Origin: Owenia fusiformis
Lineage: Eukaryota > Annelida > Polychaeta > Sabellida > Oweniidae
Assembly: GCA_903813345.2 (NCBI GenBank)
Contig: CAIIXF020000003.1
Span: 5,355,815 to 5,419,814, forward strand
Direction of reading: 5' to 3'
DNA: 64,000 nt
A program made the position numbers and the translations under genes. How positions within the stretch are numbered: position 1 is the first letter of the stretch; each line of letters starts with the position of its first letter. The notes below the pieces were generated by a model. It was not told where the DNA came from. It searched no databases and saw only the letters and a program-made list of their open reading frames with translations. Positions 1-15,000 of this stretch are shown here, piece after piece.

Positions 1-3000
1 TGTTTCACTTGTGTTCCAGCCTCTAACTCTACCTTGTGAATCTCTTCAGCTAAAAAGAAATAGATGATATGATGAGTATAATCAATATTAAACATATGCC
101 AAAATTAACATTTGTGCAAAATACGTTCAAACATTATTTGAGATTTGACTACTGGATGACAAAATTTCAGTAATGCCCTTTCTGACTCAGCTTGCCTTAT
201 CCAATTAGAAATAAATACGAGGTACACTTATGTTTGTAATTCAAAACAGGTTTCTTGATATTTTAGCAATGACACGATTTATCAAACATTTTCTCAAATG
301 GCCAGTTTTCCTGGAATTGAGATGACAAAACATGGGCTGCCATGACAACCACAATGATCACAAGCAGGAATGATATCATCGTGACAACTTTATTCCACCG
401 GTAGTGTCAATAAAAAAAAACACTTGTGATAATGATGTTACATTCTTATAGCACTGATATATGAGGGTTAGATAAGAATTGTAGATCATAACTTTTAGAA
501 CATGCAGACATTCACCTACTGGAGTTTGATCTGAGAGGGCAAGGCAACCTCCAAATTCCAAAACACACAAGAAGTGATCGAGATATTGGTATGAATCTTT
601 TGGACTGTTAATCATAAATTTATAGTCAGTTATAATGTCAGAAAAATTGTTGGAAAATATCGACTTGCATCCCTGTGTGCCAATCCTCGTTGGTTACATG
701 CCATGAACTTCCAGTGATATCAACAATTTAGTGAAAAGATGCAGATTTGGTGAGAGGTGTTATCGCCCTAGAAAAGACTCAATGACATATATATCTGCAT
801 ACTCTCTCCTTAGAGAAGACTCAATGACATATATAATACAAATGTATGTCTGCTTAATCTCTCCTTAGAGAGATGACATTTATCATATGTCTGCACACTC
901 CAACAGCAAGGTCAAACACAATATACGAGGGGTGATCCAAAAGTCTTGGACGCCCTGCTCTAATTTTGTTGGTTTTAGATATAGTTACTTATAGGGACCC
1001 TGCCACCCGGAACTGTATTCGCACATGGCAACTTTCAGCCTTAAATGTTGCCGCCATTTCAGTTGTTTTGCAAGTCTTGACTACTATCTATCTTTGAATT
1101 TTGAATGTTAAATCATGTTAGTTTACTTCTTTTGTTACTAGGCAACCAATTAATTGTGTTTCAATTATAATGTCACATATGACAATGGCCATATACTGTA
1201 TGTCAAATTCTAAGAAAAGGACATCAGGCAAGCAACCCTCATTCTGGTATCATTTTTGCTGCAAGATGGCTGCTGAAATGCAGAACATGAAAGAAATCAA
1301 AGTGAAACAAAGAATACTACAAGATATTCTCCATACTATTGACCTTGAGCAGCTACCATTTGCATGATACAGTCTAGATATTGCTCGATGTGATTTTTTT
1401 TCCTTTTCTCCAAGTTGAAAGGAGGGTTGAAAGAAAATGTTTTTTACTCATTGGATGAGGTTTAGAGTGGCACTCCAGCAGCATTTGTATCACATAAGCA
1501 ATGGCGGTTTCATAAATGTCTTTCATTCATTGGTAAAGTGGTATGAAAAATGTGTTCAAAGGTACCGTCCCAACAGACCCCCTTTTCTGCCCCCATCAGA
1601 ATCAAACTTATTTTACATCTAGAGTATCCTCACAAATGTACTTCATGATAATATTTCAAAATTAGGTCAAATGATGAGCCAATGAGGTCATTGGGTGCAA
1701 AAAGGTCAAGTTGGTAAAATCAATCTAGTGATCAAGTAATTTCCTTAAACATACCTAAATAAATTAAAATCATGAGTTAAACCTGACTTTACATTGATTT
1801 CCATGGGGAATAGGTATCTTAATAGCCTTTGAGTAGTATTTGCACCATACTTAACACAAAGGGAATGTTTGACAATTTTTTAGTCAAAATACATGTACTG
1901 GTATACTGACAAAATATTGTATTGTAATATATTTAAGAAATATAGACCCAAAAGCAGGGGTAATATTGTCGAATACACCCCACAGGGCTAGACCGAAGGG
2001 AGTGAGGGGTTCGAAAGCTATTATGCCTAGCCCTAAGGGGTGTATTCAACGATATTACCCCTGCTCTGAGGTCTATATTACGATTCGAACATGAAAACTC
2101 ACCAAAATGTTTCGAATATTCATCATGGTCCGCCATAACTACGACCCACCGTTATGACGTCACACATTACCCGTATTACCAGGGGTATTGATCGCGAATA
2201 TATCCCAGGTGAAATGTTGACTATGTTTACAATTTATAGAAGGCGTGAATACAGTCATGTTCAAATTGATATTAATATTCTAAAGCTTTGATACAACATA
2301 TTAGTATTTATTGAATTTCAATGACTACCAATAGGAACAGTTGCTGAAAGTTGAATTTACAGTTTCTAAGGGGTCAGGTCAAAATATCGATGTCCTTCAA
2401 AAAACATAATTAATTTCATTAAGTCTAACCCCTCCCTTCCCCCTTGTAACGAAACCAAAAATGATGAAAATTGAAATTTCCGGGAAACCCATTATCAATA
2501 TCCGTCACCTAATGAAATCAGGGTTTGACCCCCTCCCCCTTACGAAATTAATTACGTTTTTTGACGGACATCGATATTTTGACCCGACCCCTAAGTTTGA
2601 TTAATATCGATACTTTTACACATATTTGGCCACTTATTATACTGATCAACTCCTATCAAAATAGTTTAAGTAAAGGCTGGATGAAAATATAATCTTCATA
2701 GATGGATTATCTGTTTTTTCACCTTCATCTGCTGGTTGGGGAGGGTTACAAGGAATGTTTTTGGGTCCTGTGAGTGTAATCCGGCATTTGTAACATATAA
2801 CTGAATTATCAGGGGGATCTTTGCGATATTTTTCTTTCCATAATTTGCCAAGAATTTTAGATTTAGTTACTTTTCTCCTAGAGACAGCTGGACTCTGTTT
2901 ATCACATCCAACACAACAGTACATTTTGATAGGTGGCATTGTTTTCAAAATGGTGGCAGAAATGTTCTAGAAAAAATACCAAAGAAGTCCAAAAAACTAT

Positions 3001-6000
3001 ATGAGCTATGTTCTCCACCACTTTTTTTGCAACTGAAAATGTTACCTAATTCATTTTTGGATCTGTACAGCTAAAAATAAAAGTGGTGGAGAACATAGCT
3101 CATAATGAATTTGTCCATTCAATGAACCATGGTTCATGTTCAATTGAGACGGGTAAATAATGGGAGTTTGAATTATAATCCCTTTTTATGCCATATATCA
3201 TGCATCATCACACATAAATCTGCTGGATACATTTCAGTAGGGATTACATTATGCATAATTCACTTAAATAATACTTGAAAATTGTTTTTAAGGCTTTATT
3301 TACTACGTTTTCTAAAGAACACTACATTTCACAAATAATCTGCCATGATGGGAGTGGTTACAGAAATGGGCCAGAAATCATATCTTTTACAAAAATATTC
3401 ACTATATTTTTCAAGAAAATGAAAATACACATATCAGTCAAGAATATTTTGAATTTTTTTTTTCAAAAATCTATAATTGCGTTTTCATGAAATTTTCTAA
3501 GTCCTTAAAGGGATCCCAATAAGACTGTACCTTTGTGGAAAATATGTTGAAAAGTAAGTCTTAATATGTGAAGATGATGATGGCAGATGACACTCAGATT
3601 GAAAACTAGAAATTCTCTCATATCATGACTGGTGTTAGGTTTTGCACCTGCACCTAAAGTATTTGCCATATTATAACAGTTGTGACGTGATTTGCTATAT
3701 TTAAATACCGTTCCGGGTGGCAGGGACCCGGTAAGAAAAAATATTTAGAAAAGTAGGTAAAATATAATATTTTTTGTTGAAACTTATACACAAAGTTGTT
3801 AAGATGTTGATCTTTATTATCTGAAAATTTCATGTAATCATATGAGACATTAGCAAAATTAGAGCCGGGCGTCCAAGACTTTTGGATCACCCCTCGTATA
3901 TACCCTCATAGACTATTAGAAACAGTTTGTATGATTCTTTTCGTATACCAACCTCCTTGCAGTAGTCGCACCTCACTTGGTGATACCTGGAGAATGTATT
4001 TATTGTTGCCAAGGTTACCAGCAAAGATGGTGGGTGATATTGTGTTGAAGCCACTATTCTCCAGCTCCATGATCTCTTGACCCGTTTGCAATATCTACAT
4101 TATAAAACACTACATGTATGTACAATTATCCGTTTATGATAGTTCCCAAATGTGTGCAAATATAAGAAAGTGCCACAAGTATTTACTGAAAGTAAATGTA
4201 GAATGGAACATTTGTTTCACTTTATAACTGTCAAGCTCACTATCCCCAATATTATTAATTCATGTTTACACTGATGAATACATTAATATAGGTCAAAGCC
4301 TCCATTTACACAGCGGAATAGCCTGACTATGGTAAAGTCAGATATCGTTGTCACAAATGGCGGACATAACCGTCGCTTCAACTGTTTATTCACTTGGTTC
4401 CTATTTCATGGGATTTTATCGTCACTAATTCTGTGCATGCATTAAGTTCTTGGGATAATGTATCACATGAAATCCCATTTTCGATCAAATTGGGTTGTGA
4501 TTCGCCAAAATATAGCGTCTTCGATATCGTCAATGACAATGGAATCTGAATTTGAGTAATTTAGAAAGACAACGACATATTGTAATTACAGTGTCCGTTG
4601 TTCCCTTTCTCATTTTGATCGGTTAAATTAAAGACTTTATTTCGATAATAGAACATTATTAACTGTACAATGTGTATTAAGACACTTTGATTGATTATTG
4701 TTCCAAAGGAATTTAGTCTAGGTGCTCTTTTAAACATACAGTTCATGAAAATCTAATTGAAGCGACGATTATGTCTGCCATTTGTGACAGCGGTATCTGA
4801 CTTTACCGTTGTCAGGCTATTCCGGGGTGCTTTACATGCCATGGTTATAATCTTGATATATTTTGCCAATGCGTGGAAAAACCCAATACATGTGAATATG
4901 GACAATATTCCACAGATATCACCTAATCCATGGATTTCAAACTTCTGCCAATGTGAGGTGTATTGTTACGTGACGATTTTATGACGTCATATGATCACGA
5001 TGAAATGACAAATGTATAAAGTTGAAATGACAAAATAAAACTAAATGTTGTTTTGAAATGCATGGTTTAGTTTCATATGTTAATTTTTGTGATATCATTT
5101 TAATCCAGTCATTGATATCAATATTTGCACTCATTCGCTAAGGTCACTTGATATTAATATCAACTCATGTATAACAATGATATCACTCAAAATCATAGGT
5201 TATACTATACATATTCACAAGTTGGATCTACCTTGAGGGTAATAATATATCATTTACAACTGGACAATGGCAAGTATTCTACTGCTTTTTAATATTTCAC
5301 CTAAAAATATACATATATTTTTTGAAGGGAACTGATGTGAAACAAAAACTACAAAGTAAATTCTGTTTATGAGTGTATATCAGTTATTCCATCTCATATA
5401 GTGAGGCAGTGATAAAACTTGGCTAATTCTACCAATTATTCCATTTTCACTCTACTTATCACTATTTCCTTTGTTTTATGTTCCACATCCCTGCTTTTGA
5501 GCAGGGTCCAGTCACGCATCCCACAAGCCTCAAAATATTTCCCAGGCCTACTCACCATTGTAGAATCCTCTCTACTAAGTATGAGGAAAGCATGGCTATC
5601 ATCATCTGACTTGCTCCCATCTGTCACCTCTACTACCTGAAGAACATAGAAAAACACGTACATGAAGGATGACCAAGACAGCATGAAATGGGGAGGAAAC
5701 AAAGAGAAAGTAGCAAGTAATCATTGGGGTCATAATGTAGTGCACTGGTGCATGATACAATACACACATGGGCCATAATACAATACACCAATTGGTCATA
5801 ATACAATACACCCATGAGTCATATCAATGTACCAATAGCCATAATACAATGCACCAATAATTTAATACAATACACAAATGGGTATGATGCACCCATGAGT
5901 CATAAAATGATGCACCCATTGGACATAATACAATGCACTAATTGGCCACAATACAACACACCCATGAGTCATAATACAATGCACAAATAATTTAATACAA

Positions 6001-9000
6001 TGTCAATGTATCGCCCCAGGTCACACTAAAAAGAACAATAAGCCCTGCAGTGCAAATTACATGTGTTTTCAACAAAAATAGCTCATCCAAGCACACTTAC
6101 ACTCACATAATTCTCTTGAGTTGAAAGACATTACAGTTTATTGCAATCGATTTCCTGTGGTGCACTAGCAACTACAGGACGCAGTTGACACAGGGACACG
6201 CAGTTAGCCGACAAGATTGACACATCCTAATTAGCGGTAGTGAGCTTGAGTGAGCTGTTTCGTTGAAAACATGTGACCATGAAATTTGCACCGCAGGGGG
6301 TTATTGTTCTTTTTCGTCATACCTAGGGGGAAAGCTCATTAAATATTATGCAACTGACTTGCACTGATGGGGCAGTTAAAAATGCAACCTGAGTCTGTGT
6401 ATTTGTATAATGAACAACCTCAGTAGTTCATATACTGTAGATATACTTATTTTGATGCTACTTAATTTGACAGATTTACTTATTTTCAAATATTGGCGGT
6501 TATTTAATTTGGGGGATTCAGGATTGAAGTTTAATTTTTGTCAATGTTTATGTCATGTACGGGAGGTATTTATTAAGATATTTTCTGTATTTATTTTGGA
6601 ATAGTGTAGAATTATGACATGCTGACAGGAAAAGGACCCCAGAAGTTTAGTTTCTAATGTGTCTGAAGTGCATTAGACAAAAATTCCAAACTGAAGTTTG
6701 ATGGATTTTTAATTTGGCGGATTTTCTGAATCAAAACTCAAAAGTGAGCCAATTAAAGTTTATCTACAGTATGTGAAAAAAATTTCAGTCAATTGTTCTC
6801 CAATCTTTAAAATCAATCAAATTTTGGGAAAAGTCATGTGCTTTATAAGTTCATTTTAATTGGTACTACATGAGAATCTCTAAAACATTGGTATAATGAA
6901 ATATAACAACTTTTAAATATTAATTTATCTTGATGCTTTAAATCTCATTCTTTTTCAAGGTTATGTAATGCTTATTGCTCCAATAATGATACAAAGTCTG
7001 ATAATGGGATGAATATACTACCAACATTTCAAATAATAATATCTATTACTTTCGTTTAAAATGAAAAACATAGATTTTTGCAAAAAATTCCCGCCATTTC
7101 TAAAGCAGCGGCCATTTGTGTAAAACTATTCACCAATTAACATCTTTCCATTACATATTAAGAAAATCTGTCAACTAGTATTCAAGTTTTCTTCTGGATG
7201 GACAGAGGGACGAACTGACAGATGGACAGACTGACAAAAGACGGAAGGCTTCACTATATCCCTACTGAACTTCGTTTGTTTGGATATTAAAATTCAAAAA
7301 TGGAATAGCATGACAAGAGAGAATAAAAGCGTAAAGTTAATTATTTACAGATGGAGACTTGTTAGTAGCCCACAAGGTCATTTCGTGATAAGAAATTATA
7401 ACATACACTGTACTTGCTTTTACTAAGGCCATGAGGCAATGTTATACCATCCTCCGATCACAGGGCTTCAAAATCCAGAATATCTTCTTTCTTTTTACAC
7501 CCTGCTATATAATAAGCAGTTAGCATTTCCCCGATTAAGAACTCGCAATTTGATTCGCTGTCGCAACACTGCGACAGCAAGCATGTATACGTCATCGGTG
7601 CATAATTAGATCACGTGTCTCAGTTTAATCAGACGCTTCCAAATTGGTTATAGCAGGGGGGAAAAAGGAGGTACGGATTCTGTACACCTGCTTAGGAGGA
7701 TGATGTTATACAGAACACTCTAACATATGGTGATGAATATTGCACTTAAAATGCAGAACATTCAACATACCCAACTAGAAAACAGCAACTCCACGGAGTA
7801 GCAAATCCCACCAAACAAAACATGTTTGATTAAGAGTGCCATCTTGAAAATTTCTTCTTGAACATAGCTCCTTTGTCCTTAGTAATCAGCATTTAAATAT
7901 GAACCAAATCAGTCCACTGGTATTTGGGTTATCAAAGATATGCTTTTTTACAAAAAGGTGGACTTTTTGAAATTCAACTGCCATCTTGAAAATTTCTTGC
8001 TGAGCTGAGCAATTTGTCCCTGAGCATCAGCATAGAGAATTTGAACCAAATCTGTCAGCTGGTATTTGAGTTTGAGTTTAAGATTAAATCTGTATCATAT
8101 TTAATTTAAAGATAAATCATCTTCTAACAATATAACACCATCTGTCTGATATGACACGTTTGTTGAGTTAGAGGCTAAAATTGACATTAAGGGTGTCTTG
8201 AGTGACCAAAATCAAAAAATGAAAATTCCCGAATTTCCCTTCATATTGCACTCACAGCAGGACTGAATATGCTTAACTGAATCATTATCAATTTATTTAA
8301 GAGCAATACACAATCGATAGTTAATCAAAAAGATATAAATGTTATCGGTGAATTTTGCATTAAACTTGTATAAATGTATCTCTTTTTTAAGGTACAAAAG
8401 TTCAAATTTCCTTCCATCTTCCACAATTTGGAAATCTGCAGTGAATAATTTTTTGGTAGTTCATGATGCCCCTGGTGTCAATTTTAGCCTTTCACTCCAC
8501 AAAAACAACAGTTTTTCAATCGGATGGTGTCATATTGTTAGGAAATGATTTATCTTTAAAATGATATATTTTATATTTTATTTATTTTATTTTATATTTT
8601 ATATTTTAAACTTGGGTGTTGTTATTTTTGGTCCACCCACCCTGTATATTTTACTCTTTAGAACCAATTCAACCCTGAGAGTTCAAGTTTATTTAATAAT
8701 ATTGAATGATCTATTATATCATATCAAAAGCAGATTGTGTTGGTATAATACTATAACAACATAATAATAATATAATAACAGTGATATAATAGTTTGAAAT
8801 ATGTTGGAATGTGTGACCTTCCATGAAAAGAAGAAGTTGCAATTATCAGAGTAGTCCACAGTCTATATACTAGAGATACATTTGTTATTTGTTATCACTG
8901 TGACCTTTAAACTTAGGTAGCCTTGAGAGTAGTAAAATGAGCCTTGGTTTATCACTGTTAACAACAACAAGAAGGAGAGTGAACTCACTATGAAGTTCTT

Positions 9001-12000
9001 AAGGAGTGGAGGGAATCTACGATATATTTCATTATCAACTAGTGAGTAAAAAAAAAACAGTAATATAGTAAAGGGGTGTTTAGACATTAATTTACAAGTC
9101 AGATAAATATTGGACATCAATTAGTACTCTCCTAAGATTATGGTAATTAGATCAAATGTTAAGTATTTCTCTAAAAATCAGTTCTTCTCAAAGACAAAGA
9201 TAATTCTTCAAGTCATGAGGATATTTTCTGATATGCTATCGACTGTGACCTTTGACCTAAGGTACCCTTTCTTGAATTTTCAGCAAAAAAGCTTTAAAGT
9301 ACAACTGAAATAGTAATTTAAACCTAAATGAAGCAATTTTATTTAAACCTGCACCTCTCTCTAGAAAGCAACAGTGGATTATTTCCACCTACATGTACCT
9401 AATGATATTTTGGGCTATAATGAGAGAATATGCAATGACTATGAACAAATGGGGCAAATACTGTGTTCGATAAATGTGTCACAATGAGGATTGTTCCTTT
9501 GATTGCTTGGATGTTCAGCAACCATCCAATTTTTAGTGAAGATTTATAGATTTTCTAAACTGATATGTTAATTCTATTATGTAGTTATTAGATTAGGAGC
9601 ACATCAAAAGATCAATGTAGTGCGAAAAGCTATACATTATCAGTGAAGTCCCAGATACCCCCCCCCCTCCCCCTGTTAACAATATACAGTAAAACTTGTG
9701 TATAGTGAACATTTTTTTGCCAAGAAAAAACGTTCACTGTAGGTAGGTGTTCACTAGAGAGAGGGTAATTTATACAGAAGTCAGTGGACTATGTGCGTAG
9801 GAAGGGTGTCCACTAGGGACAGGTGTTCACTAGAGAGAGGTGTTCATTAAGACAGGTTTTACTGTATGAAAAATGTTGACAAGACAATTTTTGTCAAAAA
9901 AATATTATTACATGATTATTATTTCACAATCGTATTTTAGTTCGCCCCATGTTAAAATTATTCACTTATCGACAACAACGGCCTTGCTTATCCTGTAACT
10001 ATCCTGGGGTCCGTTTTTGAAACCGTCGTAACTTACGATTTGGTCGCAAGTCATTGTTCATCAAAACAGAGACATATGGTTTTCTCGGAATCGTAAGTTA
10101 CGATCATACCAAAAACGAACCCCTGTATCCTTGTTGAGGAGTATTTTATATTCATTAGATGGGATAGGATTGTGGGATATACATTGGGCGAAAAACAGCT
10201 GATGCAATTCCCAGGGGATTGATGTAGGGGAAGCTTATTTTTTGCTTTCAGACACCCTCCCCCTAGCTGATAATTATAGGATATCCTATGAGGAATATCA
10301 TTTTTATCTACGAAGTGATTAAACGAGTACTGTAGATTAAAAAAAAAAATATTCAGAAAAAGTCATAGGATGTTCTTATTATAATAAACACTTACTAGTA
10401 GTGCACCAAATGTTTAATATCATTGAAAAATAAGTTTCATGTCAAATAGTTCATTTTGGCGGGAAATCAACAAGCGGAGTATATCGCTACGATATCCTCA
10501 ACATATTGGTTTCCCAGAGTATATCTTCACAATATCCTCCGCATATTGGTTTCCCAGAGTATATCATCATCATGATATCCTCCGCGTATTGGTTTTCCGG
10601 AGTATATCGTAGCGATATCTTCCAGTTTTTCATTTTGCCAATAGATCAAATTTATTTTTTGATGTTATTATACATATAGTACACTATGTGTAGGATAATA
10701 GCTTATTTGGCGACATTGATCTTTTGACGTGCTACCTTATTTTAGTGATTTTAAGAATGAGAATTGCAGCTATTGGCTCTTTAAACTATAATGAATGAAC
10801 TGTACTTGACATTCAGAATATCAGACATCCAATATAACAGCAACCTGAGGTGAACATTTTGGAGAATCAGCTATGAAACAATCACCACAAACTAGTACAA
10901 GCAGACAAGCAGTTTCTAATGTTCTCACTTGTATTATACGTAAAATTTGTATGTAAAAATTTGTAGAAACTAGACTTAATGCAGTTGAAATTGTGAAAAC
11001 ATTATCTATTTCAATATTTCCGCTCCTTCTCATTGGTCATGGAAAGTATATATAATACAACCCCTGTGAATTTGAGACGATCCCAAGACAACATGAAAAC
11101 ATGACCTGAGAATAAAACATTTCGAAAATCTTAAAGAAGCCATATAATAAAACATGTAATTAGCGAGACAATTTGGATATAATAATAATGAACTATGATT
11201 TCTAGATAAACCAGGCAACACATTTTACTTTTATTTAAGAAAAACATGTTAAATTATTTGAAACCCAATGACCTCTTATCTTATTGATAACCCACAATTA
11301 TAGGAAGTTCTACTACAACATGAGTATCTCAGTATATACACCTTGCAATAACCAAGGGAATGATAGATAAGAAAGGGTCTGATTTCTTCCAGATGAATGT
11401 TGAAGAAGATTAAAATCAAAATCAGCAAACATTTACAAAATCATATAAAAAATGAAAAAGTTTTGTATTTATTTTAGATTCATCTTTTTTCTCCTGACTA
11501 ATTTTATTATCTTTTCTTACCTATTTGTAAGGGATGAGTCTGAATTTTAAACTACATTTGAACTTAGCCGACATTCAAAAACAAGTATGCACATACCTAT
11601 AGCAATGATTACTTTATGGTTTCTATAGTAAAACTTACACAAACTTGTGTAATGTTTCACCATCTTCATTATCAAACGAGAAATCTCCACATTTGTGTTG
11701 ATATCTCCACTTAAAATAAGAAGGTACATCAATGGAAATTTTCAGTATGAAAAGAACCAACAAAAATATCAACAAGATAACTAGAAAAACAGCAACTCCA
11801 CGGAGTAGCAAATCCCACCGAACAAAACATGTTTTGATAAATAGCGGTCATATAAAATTTGAGCCAAAGCCATCCACTGGTATTTGAATTATCAGAGATT
11901 ATGTTTTTATGAAACATGGTTGCCATTTTGAAATTCAGCTGTCATCTCTAGATTTCTTCTTTAGCAGAGCTCCTATGTCCCAATGCATCGGCATATAGAG

Positions 12001-15000
12001 TTTAATCCAAATCCGTCAACTGGTACTTGATTTATCTAGGATTACATGTTAAATGAAAAATGGCAGAGATTTTCATAAATAGCAGCCACCTTGGAAATTT
12101 CTTCTCAAGCAGAGCTCCTTCATCTCTAGGCATCAGTATATAAAATTTTAAGTAAATCCGTCTAATGGTATTTGAGTTATCAAAGATTACCTTTTTTATG
12201 AAAAATGGCAGCCATTTTGAATTCAGCTGACGCCTTTGAAATTTCTTCTGAAGCAGATCTCCTTTTTCCCTCATCAGCATATAAAATTGGAACCAAATCC
12301 ATCCACTGGTATTCGAAAAATGGCGGCTATTTTGACATTCAGAGGCCATCTTGAAAATGTCTTCTTGAGCAGAACTTCTTTGTCTCTAGGCATCAGCATA
12401 TAGAATTTGAACCAAATCCATAAACTGGTATTTGAGTTATCAAAGGTTACATTCTTTTATGAAAAATGGCGGCCATTTTGAAATTTAGCTGCCATCTTGA
12501 AAATCCCTTCTCGAGCAGAGCTTCTATGTCCATCAGCATGTAAAATTTGAACCAAATCCATTGAATGGTCTATGACTTATCAAAGATAACGTTTTTTTAC
12601 GAAATATGGCGGCCATCTTGAAAATGTATTCTTGAGCAAGGCTCTTTTATACCCGGCCAACAGCATATAAAATTTGAGCCAAATCCATCAATCAGTATTT
12701 TAGTTATCAAAGATTATATTTTTTCAGAAAAATGGCCGACATTTTGAATTTAGCAGCCATATTGAAAATTCCTTCTCGAGCAGACTTCCTACACTCATAA
12801 GGCATAAGCCTATAAAATTTGAACCAAATCCATCGACCGGTATTGGAGTTATCGCCCGGACACATGGAAAAACGAATGGCCGGACGGACGGACGGACGGA
12901 CGGACGGACGGACGGCTTCTCTATATCCCCCTCGAACTTCGTTCGGTGGTATTTGTTTTAGTAGGATGAAAAATCACCATTCATGCATTGGTCAACATAT
13001 ACATACAGCCATATTCTAGCTCTGCTTGTGTTAAACATATTCAAACCAAAAGCAAAACCATATCCATTTCCTTATTTTTGTCAAAACAATCAGGCAATTT
13101 GATGGATCATTCTACCAAAAGATACCATGTAGCATCACCATTCATGCATTGGTCAATGTATATCTGATAACAATTTGTTTGTGAAACTTTCATTCATAAA
13201 TGAATTAAATTACATTTCATGTGCTTTCTGGAAACATCTATAACTAGACTACATTCATTTTGCCAATCACAACCCCATTTGTATCCTTAAGTTAACAACC
13301 TCACACTCGACAGCAACTAAATCATCAATGTTGATTAGTCTGTGGACGTATATTAGCTTGTATCAATCATTTAATGTTAAGGCCAGTCGCAGAAATATTC
13401 ATCCTCTAAGACAACACAAGAGAGCAGTGATGAATCCCATACAGCCAAACACGCCACTATACCTCCTATGCCTGCTACTGACTTCAAACCGGAGCCATAT
13501 AAAGTAAGTATAGGCGGACATCCCAATATACCCATATGTATGCTTCTGACTTCAAACCAGAGCCATATAAGGAAAAGTATAGGCAGACATCACAATATAC
13601 TCCTATGCCTGCTACTGACTTCATACCAGAGCCATGTAAGGTAAAGTATAGGTGGACATCAAAACATACCCCTATGCCTGCTTATGCTACTTACTTCAAA
13701 CAAGAGTAATATAAGGTAAAGTATAGGCAGACATCAAAACATACCCCTATGCCTGCTTATGCTACTTACTTCAAACAAGAGTAATATAAGGTAAAGTATA
13801 GGCAGACATCAAAACATACCCCTATGCCTGCTACTGACTTCAAACCAGAGCCATATAAGGTAAAGTATAGGCAGACATCAAAACGTACCCCTATGCCTGC
13901 TACTGATTTCAAACCAGAGCTGTATAAGGTAAAGTATTGGTAGACATCAAAACATACCCCTATGCCTGCTACTGACTTCAAACCAGAGTTGTATAAGGTA
14001 AAGTATAGGCAGACATCACAATATACCTTAGTATTCACTCAATAGATATTAGTATAAGAAAACAAGAAGGAATATGAATTTTACCTCAAAGAAATATGAT
14101 CTATTTGTTGGCATTTCCTAATAAGTAAAGTTATATTAATAAAACAGTTTTAAAGTATTTGAAATGACCATTCAACATTAAATATACTGTACATGCATGA
14201 ATAAATAATGTCACATGATTGAAGGGAATACCATATGAGAAAGCATTGCAAGTACGACGCTCGACCCTCAGTCCTGCCATCTACTCATATTACAAACAAC
14301 CAATGTTGATCAGCCAGGGCCACATGCAATATGTCTGGGACCACACAGGGCGCCAGTACCTTGATTTGTTTGGAGGAATCGCAACAGTCAGTGTTGGCCA
14401 CTGCCATCCGTAAGTTCAGAGTTGCATCAGTCATGACAAATGAAGGTTATAAAAAAGTAGAAAACACTGAATCAGTAAGAAATGTAGCAAAAATCAATAC
14501 TCCTATGTTTAAAAATGCATCGACCTCTTTTATTTTCCATAACTGAACTGGGGGAGAACTTATTTTAATGCAAATGTTTTTGTTTTCAGGCATGCAGTTG
14601 AAGCAGTAAAAAGACAGAGTGAGAAACTATGGCATGTCTCAAATATATACCTGCATCCAAATGTGGACTACGCAGAGAAACTGGCAGCTAAACTACCTGA
14701 TCCTTTAAATGTAGGTAGACATCCACTATATACTGTACATGCATATCCAACTCAATAAATAACTTTATGGATTATGATGATGGCTTTGGAGATGAATGCT
14801 GACCATTTGATATGCTTATGGACTTTAAGATTGGATTTTGTATGTCCCACATCATTTGAGACTGAATGCTCTATTTTCCTTATGACTGGTGTACTCTTAG
14901 ATGTTTTCTTTTTCTTGTGTTTATGTAACCATTTTTGGTGTTTTTCCTATGGCATTTGGACTTCCATATTTAGTAAATCAGGATATATTGAGGGCCACAA

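Larger units (their letters stand above)
926..3896. mobile_element. Mariner-like DNA transposon relic, ~3 kb, TA-flanked
   Basis: Terminal inverted repeats beginning CGAGGGGTGATCCAAAAGTC at both ends, about 45 bp nearly identical, inside a TA duplication (924-925 and 3897-3898). A second inverted block, GGACCCTGCCACCCGGAAC, lies at about 1000 and 3715, so the arms are long. No mariner transposase was recognised inside; two foldback elements, a palindrome and a zinc-finger-like ORF occupy the middle. It fills most of CPSF1 intron 16 (50-3952). The TIR resembles the left end of the element at 17491. Confidence 0.75.
5637..13392. other. CPSF1 intron 14 part left of AGXT2
   Basis: Besides the listed repeats and foldbacks, the stretch 6780-7080, 8100-9680, 10130-10470 and 10620-11780 shows only AT-rich sequence, short ORFs without similarity, and simple T/A tracts (for example 8560-8610). 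The AGXT2 promoter and its presumed presequence exon must lie here or near 13.0-13.4 kb but could not be recognised. Confidence 0.5.

Noticed and set aside
12819-13019. ORF with [11 protein letters not shown]
   Set aside because: Same cause, the (CGGA)n tract of the element at 11779.
13330-13503. Open frame beginning [15 protein letters not shown] as an AGXT2 presequence
   Set aside because: It is in the wrong frame for the exon end: the frame that matches AGXT2 ([11 protein letters not shown] joined to GIPYEK) is different and has a stop at 13378.
13766-14038. Minus-strand ORF with repeated [10 protein letters not shown]
   Set aside because: Shadow of minisatellite A.
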